A DNA stretch of 43,225 bases from an uncultured Clostridia bacterium (GTDB lineage: Bacteria > Bacillota > Clostridia > Oscillospirales > CAG-272). The position numbers were made by a program, and so were the translations under genes. Below are positions 7,817 through 14,650 of this stretch, one piece after another. The number at the start of each line of letters is the position of its first letter. Position 1 is the first letter of the stretch. Location of the stretch: NCBI GenBank assembly GCA_937894775.1, contig CALAXC010000233.1, forward strand, positions 1-43,225, written 5' to 3'. The notes under the pieces are model-generated. The model searched no databases, was not told the origin of the DNA, and worked only from the letters and a program-made list of their open reading frames with translations.

Positions 7817-8737
7817 ATGAAAAGAATATTAGTTTTAGCCATTGCTATAATTATATCGTTTAGTTTGTGTAGCTGTAATAATGCAATTTCAGACGATGCT
7901 GATGCTTTAAATAAGAATGAACAACTGACACTATATTCTCCTCTTATTACCGGATATTCCGATTCACTGTCATTGGATCTAGAGGTTGAGTATAAATTTG
8001 CTTCTCCTTATGATGATTCCGCAAAAAATATAAAAGATTCAATTGAGTTAGAAATTAATGGGACATCATATTTTGGTACGTATGATACAACAAGTTATTT
8101 AGGGTATAATTATTTTCCTACAAGAAAGTATATAGATAACGATAAGAATCTCTTTGCAATAGATGATAGCGGAAAATTAACCTCATATTTTTGGGGAATT
8201 TCTAATTCAAAAAATTCTGTGATCAGTCAGAATGAGTGCGTTATAATTGCAAAAGATTTTTTGCGTAATATGGTAGATGTTGATCAATATGACATAAATG
8301 TTGTTGATGAAAAGGAAAAGGAAAGATATTCTGTTAAATTCAAGAAAAATATAAATGGATTTGAAACCTCTGATTGTGCAACTGTTAATATTAATTATGA
8401 TGGTACAATGTACAGTTATTCTTCGTTTATGTTGGGAAAAATACCTTGTGATATTGATACGTCGGATATTGATATAGATAGGGTCAAGAGTGTTGTTACA
8501 GCTCGATTGGATTCTGTTTATGAAGCTTCGCAAAAAAAATATGATGAAATAAGGTATGAAGAAAACAGTATAATATTAACGGTTTTAAAAGAAGGATATA
8601 CAGGTATAGTGATTTCCTATGATGTAGATTGCATAAACAAAGTAGGAGAATTTAATGAATACGAACAACATTTTACATCGGTCGTAACTTTTGTGGTTCC
8701 GATTAAAAGTAACGAGTTTAAAGTAATTGAAAGTTAA
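7817..8737 (+). CDS. Lipoprotein with a PepSY/YcdB-like segment
   Basis: 306 residues, with the start set by spacer copy 4. The signal ends in the lipobox LCSC (Cys20). It is unrelated in body and tail to copies A-C. Residues about 135-195 (ISQNECVIIAKDFLRNMVD, then YSVKFKKNINGFETSD and a VNINYDGTMYSYSS strand) resemble the YcdB/PepSY-like layout, in which an 'Ai.iA..fl' helix packs on a sheet; such domains often modulate proteases or bind the cell wall. The remainder is unassigned. It is the last gene of the row and is followed by a terminator. Confidence 0.72.
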   Translation: MKRILVLAIAIIISFSLCSCNNAISDDADALNKNEQLTLYSPLITGYSDSLSLDLEVEYKFASPYDDSAKNIKDSIELEINGTSYFGTYDTTSYLGYNYFPTRKYIDNDKNLFAIDDSGKLTSYFWGISNSKNSVISQNECVIIAKDFLRNMVDVDQYDINVVDEKEKERYSVKFKKNINGFETSDCATVNINYDGTMYSYSSFMLGKIPCDIDTSDIDIDRVKSVVTARLDSVYEASQKKYDEIRYEENSIILTVLKEGYTGIVISYDVDCINKVGEFNEYEQHFTSVVTFVVPIKSNEFKVIES

Positions 8738-8751
8738 ATATTTACAGCTTT

Positions 8752-8782
8752 CCCGACGCTTTGCGTCGGGGGGGATATTTTT
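8752..8782 (+). terminator. Terminator closing the lipoprotein row
   Basis: CCCGACGC (8752-8759), loop TTT, GCGTCGGG (8763-8770), followed by a G-run and ATATTTTT. The stem is strong, but the T-run starts a few bases late. Confidence 0.65.
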
Positions 8783-8855
8783 GCTTTTAAAAAGATATAA
8801 AAAGATTTATAAAATGTTTAAAATTAATATATGGATAAAAAGCGCAAGATAAAAC

Positions 8856-8883
8856 TTGAATTTTCACAAAAATATGGTATAAT
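8856..8883 (+). promoter_or_regulatory. Promoter of the 8973 gene
   Basis: TTGAAT (8856-8861), 16-nt spacer, TATAAT (8878-8883) with TGG before the -10, an extended form. The rest of the 8783-8972 gap shows nothing else clear. Confidence 0.65.
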
Positions 8884-8972
8884 GAAATTGGAAAGAGATA
8901 TTATGGTTAGGTACCATATTATTTTGCCCAATAATTAATTCGAGTTATTGTCTAATGAAAGGAGTATATTTT

Positions 8973-9845
8973 ATGAAACGCTTATTTACATTTATATTAG
9001 CTTTTGTTATATGTGTAATAGCTTTTATCATTCCGACATCGGCTGAAACATATGATTTGTATGACTCGCGATATTTAACGGAGGAAGAAAAGGTTCAATT
9101 AGATATTTTAAATAATGAGGAAGTCATAAAATTGTATAGTGGTTTGTTTTTGCATCGTTTTGCACGACGAGAAGATATTATGAGCATGATTGAAACATCA
9201 TTAACTTCAAACTATATGATAGTAACAGATTCTGAATATATGAGTTTATATAAGATTAATGAAGGCGAAAGGGATATGTTAGGAAAGGAATTCGGCGGTC
9301 TTATATGGAAGGGATTTTACACATATACTAAGTATCTAAATTTAGTTTTTGATTCATCGGTAAAAGTTAATAAAATATATTGCTTTAGCGGTTTGGTAAA
9401 TTATGATGGCGCGTATATTTACTATGAAACCGATCACGGTGAATACATCCTGTATGCAAAAAGGGAAACCTCAGAAGAAGCATATTTATTTCCTCTTTCT
9501 GATTTTTGTGAATATGCAAAAGCCAAAAAGAATATAGATGGTGCAAGTATGAAGTTTATTAATGAGGAAAATTACTTATTAAGCAATACGCCTCACGCAG
9601 TACCGCACCCGGATACTGATAATGATGAAAAGTGTGATGCTTGCGGAGTTGCAATACCCGAAAATAACGATCCTTTTCCTCATATTCCCAAAACAAATAC
9701 TGATAAGCCAACTGATAATATCGAGGAAACAAATTCAGTTGATGATCAAGTTGACGAAGGATGTGATTCTTCCATAGCTCTCTCTGCCATTGTTCCCGCA
9801 GGAGTTATTGGAACCGCTTTTGTGATTAAGAAAAAAGAGGATTAA
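8973..9845 (+). CDS. Secreted surface protein with C-terminal GC-type membrane anchor
   Basis: 290 residues. An upstream ATG at 8955 exists, but AAAGGAG at 8958-8964 places the start at 8973. A signal peptide (residues 1-25, ending PTSAE) leads into an unassigned domain of about 180 residues. Then comes HPDTDNDEKCDACG, a short Asp/Cys motif of the 'H.D.D.D.KCD.CG' kind seen in many clostridial surface proteins and possibly metal-binding. A Pro/Asn/Thr-rich linker follows, and the end is EGCDSSIALSAIVPAGVIGT followed by AFVIKKKED: Cys, small residues, a short hydrophobic segment and a basic tail. The same ending is present in the 24888 protein. It probably marks the protein for retention at the membrane or wall. 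The central domain's function is unknown. Confidence 0.75.
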   Translation: MKRLFTFILAFVICVIAFIIPTSAETYDLYDSRYLTEEEKVQLDILNNEEVIKLYSGLFLHRFARREDIMSMIETSLTSNYMIVTDSEYMSLYKINEGERDMLGKEFGGLIWKGFYTYTKYLNLVFDSSVKVNKIYCFSGLVNYDGAYIYYETDHGEYILYAKRETSEEAYLFPLSDFCEYAKAKKNIDGASMKFINEENYLLSNTPHAVPHPDTDNDEKCDACGVAIPENNDPFPHIPKTNTDKPTDNIEETNSVDDQVDEGCDSSIALSAIVPAGVIGTAFVIKKKED

Positions 9846-9853
9846 ATTTAAAT

Positions 9854-9883
9854 AAGCGATGGGCTTCGGCTCATCGCTTTTTT
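9854..9883 (+). terminator. Rho-independent terminator
   Basis: AAGCGATGGGC (9854-9864), loop TTCG, GCTCATCGCTT and then TTTT. Stable stem with a TTCG loop, 8 nt after the stop codon. Confidence 0.88.
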
Positions 9884-9913
9884 GATATACTCTTATCTTT
9901 TTTTAAAAAAGTC

Positions 9914-9942
9914 TTTATACTTTATAATTTGTATGATATAAT
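9914..9942 (+). promoter_or_regulatory. Promoter of the serine dehydratase gene
   Basis: TTTATA (9914-9919), 17 nt, TATAAT (9937-9942), with TGA directly before the -10 (extended form). Confidence 0.65.
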
Positions 9943-9983
9943 ATATTTGAATATTTTTATATATTGATCATGGGGATAATGTT

Positions 9984-11228
9984 ATGAAGTCTATCGATAT
10001 TCAAAAAAACAAAAATTTAAAAGCAGACGGTATGAAATCGCTTGTTGAGTTATATAAAATAGGCAGAGGACCTTCCAGCTCTCATACTATGGGACCTGAA
10101 AGAGCTTGTAAGGATTTTTTGAAGAAATATCCCGATATCGATTCGGTTCAGGTGTTTTTATACGGTTCGCTTGCAAAAACAGGTAAAGGACACGGAACCG
10201 ATACCGTTATTGAAAAAACACTTTCTCCGCTTCCTTGCGACGTAATATTCGATTTTGAAAGGACAGAGCTTCCTCATCCTAATACTATGGAGATCGTCGG
10301 ATTTAAAAACGGCGCTGAGGATGTTCGTGTTACTGTTATGAGTATTGGCGGCGGTAGTGTTTTGTATGAAGGGCAGACTCATTCCGATACGCCAAACGTT
10401 TATGATCTGCATACTTTTGCCGATATATCGGAATATTGCAAAAAACGTTTTATTCGTTTATGGGAATATGCTATAGAAAAAGAAGGTCCCGATTTTCTTG
10501 ATTATATGGATCAGGTCTGGGAAGAAATGAAGAATGCTATTCATCGCGGACTTTCTGACGAAGGTATTCTTCCCGGCGGTCTGTCTGTTAAAAAGAAAGC
10601 TAAGGCTCTTTATCACAGTCAGCACATAGATGAAAGTCCCGAAACCCGAGAACACCGAATGGTCTGCTCCTTTGCCTTTGCTGTCGGTGAGCAGAATGCA
10701 TCGGGTGAGAGAATAGTTACCGCGCCTACCTGCGGAGCTGCAGGCGTTCTTCCCGCTGTTCTGTATTATCAACAGCAGAAGCACAGATTCAGCGACAGAG
10801 AGATAGTGCAGGCTCTTATTACCGCAGGAATTATCGGCAATTTAATAAAGACAAATGCTTCTATATCGGGCGCGGAGTGCGGTTGTCAGGCTGAGATCGG
10901 AAGCGCTTGTTCTATGGCTGCTGCCGCTCTTGGAGAGTTATTTTCTTTAGACATCGATAAAATCGAATATGCCGCGGAGATCGCGATAGAGCATCATCTC
11001 GGGCTTACCTGCGATCCTATCTGCGGACTTGTTCAGATCCCTTGTATCGAGCGCAACGCTGTTGCTGCTATGCGAGCTATCAACGCCGTGAGTCTTGCAA
11101 GCTTCTTATGGGATTCCCGTAAAATATCCTTTGATGCCGTTATAGCAACTATGCGTGAGACAGGGCGCGATCTTTTGTCTTCTTACAGAGAAACTTCGGA
11201 GGGCGGACTTGCTAAAATTTCGCTTTGA
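9984..11228 (+). CDS. sdaA: L-serine dehydratase, iron-sulfur type, single chain
   Basis: 414 residues. Deaminates L-serine to pyruvate and ammonia in the cytosol. The N-terminal beta-type domain has the family start ELYKIGRGPSSSHTMGPERA. The C-terminal alpha-type domain carries TAPTCGAAGVLPA (Cys250) and the cluster ligands Cys301 (ECGCQAEIG), Cys343 (TCDPICG) and Cys354 (IPCIERN). Their 42- and 11-residue spacings equal those of the Legionella enzyme (Cys343, 385, 396), so a [4Fe-4S] cluster can be expected. Both halves are on one chain (type 2 layout), unlike the two-subunit form common in Bacillus. The family usually begins at the MKSL near residue 17, so an ATG at 10032 is an alternative start. 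I keep 9984 because GGGGAT precedes it and the promoter fits. The pyruvate formed links to pyruvate metabolism and acid or acetate fermentation. Confidence 0.95.
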   Translation: MKSIDIQKNKNLKADGMKSLVELYKIGRGPSSSHTMGPERACKDFLKKYPDIDSVQVFLYGSLAKTGKGHGTDTVIEKTLSPLPCDVIFDFERTELPHPNTMEIVGFKNGAEDVRVTVMSIGGGSVLYEGQTHSDTPNVYDLHTFADISEYCKKRFIRLWEYAIEKEGPDFLDYMDQVWEEMKNAIHRGLSDEGILPGGLSVKKKAKALYHSQHIDESPETREHRMVCSFAFAVGEQNASGERIVTAPTCGAAGVLPAVLYYQQQKHRFSDREIVQALITAGIIGNLIKTNASISGAECGCQAEIGSACSMAAAALGELFSLDIDKIEYAAEIAIEHHLGLTCDPICGLVQIPCIERNAVAAMRAINAVSLASFLWDSRKISFDAVIATMRETGRDLLSSYRETSEGGLAKISL

Positions 11229-11231
11229 TGC

Positions 11232-11260
11232 TTTACTTTCTTTGTTTATTATGATATAAT
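11232..11260 (+). promoter_or_regulatory. Promoter of the 11292 gene
   Basis: TTTACT (11232-11237), 17 nt, TATAAT (11255-11260) with TGA before the -10. It overlaps an in-frame ATG at 11259, which would lie upstream of the transcript start; this supports 11292 as the true start. Confidence 0.65.
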
Positions 11261-11291
11261 GAATTTATATAAATATTTTTTTGAGGTTGAT

Positions 11292-14200
11292 ATGAAAAGG
11301 ATAATTTCTGTTTTACTGATAATATCAATGCTTATGATAGGAATATATATACCTATCAATGCTGTTACTTTGCCTGACGGAAGCGATCTTTCTCCTACCG
11401 CTGCTCCTTCGAGCTATACTACGGCTAACGGTTGGACTAAGATAACTACCGCTACACAGTTTAAAAATATTGCGACGGGCGGAAAATACTATCTTGGCGC
11501 AGATATTGACCTTACTGCAAGCGGAGTGAATTTCAAGACTCTTGCGGGCGGAGCTAATTCAGCTAAGGCATTGATCCTTGACGGTTGCGGTCATACTGTT
11601 ACCACCAAAAAGCCTCTTTTTGAGGAGCTCCCCGGTGGTGAGTCAAAGGTCGGAACACATAGCCAGATAAAGAATCTTATTATTAAAGGTTCTATTAGTG
11701 TAACTCTCAGTGAGATCACTGCGTACGATAACGGTTTTTCGGTAGCTGCATTAGTCGGAAAAGCTAACGGTGGAATATTTACTAATATTGTAAATAATGC
11801 ATCTGTTACGGTTTCTGATTCAAATAACAGCGATATAAGAGTTGCGGGACTTGTTGGTTCGGTATTTAATGACAGCTCAAAGTTCATTAACTGTCAGAAT
11901 AACGGAGATCTTACCGCTTCTGTAGGTAGCGGAGCAAGTAATTATTATGCGATGGGTGGAATTGTCGCTTATATCGGTTATAACGATGTAGACGTATATA
12001 AGGCTTATTTCGCTTCTTGCAAAAACACAGGTGACGTTACAAATAAATCTACCGCTACAGAAAAAACCTTTGCGGGCGGTATTCTCGGCACTAAAAAAAC
12101 CGACACTACAGTACAGATCATCGCTTGCTCAAATACGGGTGTCCTTTCTGCTCTGAACAAGGGTATTGACGTTGCGCAGGGACTTGCGTCTAAGTCTTTT
12201 TCAAATATGACTATTGCCGATGCAACCAAGGTATCTTCGGCAAGTGAATTCGCAAAGATAAATGGATCGGGTTCTTATTATATTTCAAAAAATATTACAT
12301 TATCGGTACAAAACCCCAATAAGTTTACGGGTACTGTTTACGGACTTGGAAATAAGATAACGTCAAGCGTTCCTGCTTTTGGCGACGTTGACGAGGCTAC
12401 GGTCAAGGATCTTACTTTTTCGATTACGGGTTGGACCGCAGTTTCAACAGCTTCCGAATTTAAGAGTATAGCTGCGGGCGGAAAGTATTATCTTACCAAA
12501 AATATAGATCTTACGGCAAGCGGAGCTGATTTTGAAACTCTTGCGGGCGGATCTAATTCTGCTAAGACTTTAAGCATCGACGGCTGCGGATTTTCGGTAA
12601 AGACCGATAAAATGCTTATCAAACAGCTTCCCGGCGGAGGAGCGCTTGGAACTCACAGTGAGATAAGGAATCTTGTTATCAACGGTAATATCAACGTTGC
12701 ATCAACTGCTCTTGCGGGATATAGCAACGGAAATTCTGTTGCGGCTCTTGTAGGTAAGGCTAACGGCGGTATATTTAAAAATATTACCAATAATGCATCT
12801 GTTACTGTGTCGGGAGCATCTTCCGGAAGAATTGCGGGTATAATAGGTTCTGTTTTTAATGACAGTATAACCGTTGAAAACTGTGTAAACAACGGAAATA
12901 TAACGGCAAACGCAGGCGCGGCGTCAAACGTAGGTGTAGCAGGTATTCTCGGATACGTAGGTCTTGCTGTTGATGAGATAATGGCTTCTTTTATAGACTG
13001 TGTGAATAACGGTAAAATAAATAACACCTCGACCGATGCAAAATATTCTTTTGCAGGCGGAATAACCGCTGTTAAGACAGATATATCGCCTTTGAGAATT
13101 ATTGCTTGTAAAAACAACGGTGATATTCACGCGGGAATATCTTACGGAGATTATTTTGCGCGAAGCATTTATGAGAATGTTATAGTTTCAAATCACGGTA
13201 TTTCGATCAACGGATCGGAATTGAGCGGTTTTTCGGTCGTTGCGGATAGCGCATCGGATGCCAATGCAAAGAAGATAGTTGATTTTGTTAAGAGTAAATA
13301 CGGAATCGACCTTCCCATAGTATCGGCTGATAAGTATACTTCGGGTGATGCTATATTGATAGGTCAGGGAAATGATTACGGCGGTATAAGAGAGGGGATT
13401 GACTGCGATATCGCAAATGACGGCTTTGTTAAAGTATTTATAGATGCACCTTCTGCAAATATTTCTTCGCTTGTCGATTCATTCTTAGCTGACCGACTTA
13501 CTACCAACAGAAAGATCTATGATTTTTCTCTTGCTTTTGAATCAAAGACATTTACTTATAATTGGGCATCGGGAGTAATGCATATAGGATATACTTACAA
13601 ATCCGACAAGATCACAAATCTTGCAAGCGGTGTTAAATATATCGAAAGGACTTACACCACCGATGCGGGCGTTGATCTTATAGCTTATATTTTGATACTT
13701 GAGGCTGATGCTAAGGCACATTTTGAGGTTGCAAGTGCAAAATATCATACTGTTTCAAGCTGTCCTTATGCAGAAGTGTGCGGTAAAAAGCACGTTACCG
13801 AAAAAACAACGAGCGAGCTTGCAAAACAGGTTGAGGCTACGGGTAAGAACGTTATTGCCGCAACAAATCTGAACTTTGCTATGAAGAGTGCGGGATGTTA
13901 TACTCCTTGGGGTATGCAGATAGTAAACGGAACCGTTTACAGAGAGCCTAATTACGTGAATAAGATTGATAGCACTAACGGCACCGTTCTTTCACAAAAG
14001 AGCCATTTGGGTAAATGGTGGATAGGTATTACCAAAGACGGAAAGATGGCGAGCGGTGGAGTTGAAGATTATCACAATAATTATAAGGGTAATATCCAAC
14101 AAGGCTTTGGCGGATCTTATTTCTTGATTAAAAATGGGGTTTATCAAAAGCTCAGCGGTTCTGATGCAGGTGATGCAAGAACAGCGGCAGGATATAATGC

Positions 14201-14477
14201 TGCGGGTGATTTTGTTGTCGTTGTTGTTGACGGAAACGATAAGAATAACGCACAGTATCCCGGTGCAAATTATGCGGATATGAGTCAAGTGTTTATGGAT
14301 CTTGATATGGATATCACGAACGCGCTTATGCTTGACGGCGGCGGATCTTCCAATATGCTTGTTGAGGAAAACGGTGTTCTTGAGCTTAAAACACACATTT
14401 ACAGTAACGGAGGAACCGATACTGCTTATGGAACAGAACGAGCTTTGGCTGATGCTTTGGTCATCATAAAGGATTAA
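11292..14477 (+). CDS. Large secreted protein: two repeat modules plus NAGPA-type phosphodiester glycosidase domain
   Basis: 1061 residues, with GAGG at 11283-11286 before the ATG and a signal peptide over residues 1-25. Two long modules begin at about residues 47 and 380 with GWTKITTATQFKNIATGGKY and GWTAVSTASEFKSIAAGGKY; each then has NIDLTASG, a DGCG turn and repeated NNGDIT-type turns typical of a right-handed beta-helix (GLUG-like). Residues about 770-1061 form a NAGPA domain (phosphodiester glycosidase; the family of the human uncovering enzyme and bacterial YigE-like proteins): ATNLNFAM, TPWGMQIVNG, RTAAGYN, VVVDGN and the hallmark LDGGGSSN at 1014-1021. The NAGPA active-site arrangement looks intact, apart from DGN where DGR is usual. 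The likely role is to bind and cut sugar-phosphate linkages in surface polymers. It may share transcripts with the serine dehydratase, but it has its own promoter. Confidence 0.85.
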   Translation: MKRIISVLLIISMLMIGIYIPINAVTLPDGSDLSPTAAPSSYTTANGWTKITTATQFKNIATGGKYYLGADIDLTASGVNFKTLAGGANSAKALILDGCGHTVTTKKPLFEELPGGESKVGTHSQIKNLIIKGSISVTLSEITAYDNGFSVAALVGKANGGIFTNIVNNASVTVSDSNNSDIRVAGLVGSVFNDSSKFINCQNNGDLTASVGSGASNYYAMGGIVAYIGYNDVDVYKAYFASCKNTGDVTNKSTATEKTFAGGILGTKKTDTTVQIIACSNTGVLSALNKGIDVAQGLASKSFSNMTIADATKVSSASEFAKINGSGSYYISKNITLSVQNPNKFTGTVYGLGNKITSSVPAFGDVDEATVKDLTFSITGWTAVSTASEFKSIAAGGKYYLTKNIDLTASGADFETLAGGSNSAKTLSIDGCGFSVKTDKMLIKQLPGGGALGTHSEIRNLVINGNINVASTALAGYSNGNSVAALVGKANGGIFKNITNNASVTVSGASSGRIAGIIGSVFNDSITVENCVNNGNITANAGAASNVGVAGILGYVGLAVDEIMASFIDCVNNGKINNTSTDAKYSFAGGITAVKTDISPLRIIACKNNGDIHAGISYGDYFARSIYENVIVSNHGISINGSELSGFSVVADSASDANAKKIVDFVKSKYGIDLPIVSADKYTSGDAILIGQGNDYGGIREGIDCDIANDGFVKVFIDAPSANISSLVDSFLADRLTTNRKIYDFSLAFESKTFTYNWASGVMHIGYTYKSDKITNLASGVKYIERTYTTDAGVDLIAYILILEADAKAHFEVASAKYHTVSSCPYAEVCGKKHVTEKTTSELAKQVEATGKNVIAATNLNFAMKSAGCYTPWGMQIVNGTVYREPNYVNKIDSTNGTVLSQKSHLGKWWIGITKDGKMASGGVEDYHNNYKGNIQQGFGGSYFLIKNGVYQKLSGSDAGDARTAAGYNAAGDFVVVVVDGNDKNNAQYPGANYADMSQVFMDLDMDITNALMLDGGGSSNMLVEENGVLELKTHIYSNGGTDTAYGTERALADALVIIKD

Positions 14478-14499
14478 AACCAATTAAATAACGAATAAG

Positions 14500-14538
14500 G
14501 GCTGTGTCGCTTTTCAGTGTGATACAGCCTTTTGCTTT
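14500..14538 (+). terminator. Terminator after the NAGPA-domain gene
   Basis: GGCTGTGTC (14500-14508) pairs with GATACAGCC (14521-14529), one G-T pair, 12-nt loop, followed by TTTTGCTTTT. Confidence 0.8.
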
Positions 14539-14582
14539 TACTTGTAAAAATGACGAATTTTGCAAATTCAGAGGGTAAAATG

Positions 14583-14611
14583 TTGACAAGTAGCGATGTA
14601 GGCGGTATAAT
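14583..14611 (+). promoter_or_regulatory. Perfect consensus sigma-A promoter of the RyR/TerB/Clp-FtsH/YbjN operon
   Basis: TTGACA (14583-14588) and TATAAT (14606-14611), both fully consensus, with a 17-nt spacer. It lies 39 nt before the first ATG. No further internal terminator or promoter is evident until 21949, so the four genes should be cotranscribed at a high basal rate. Confidence 0.85.
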
Positions 14612-14650
14612 ATAAGATAGAATATTGTTTTTTGCGGGAGGATATATATA

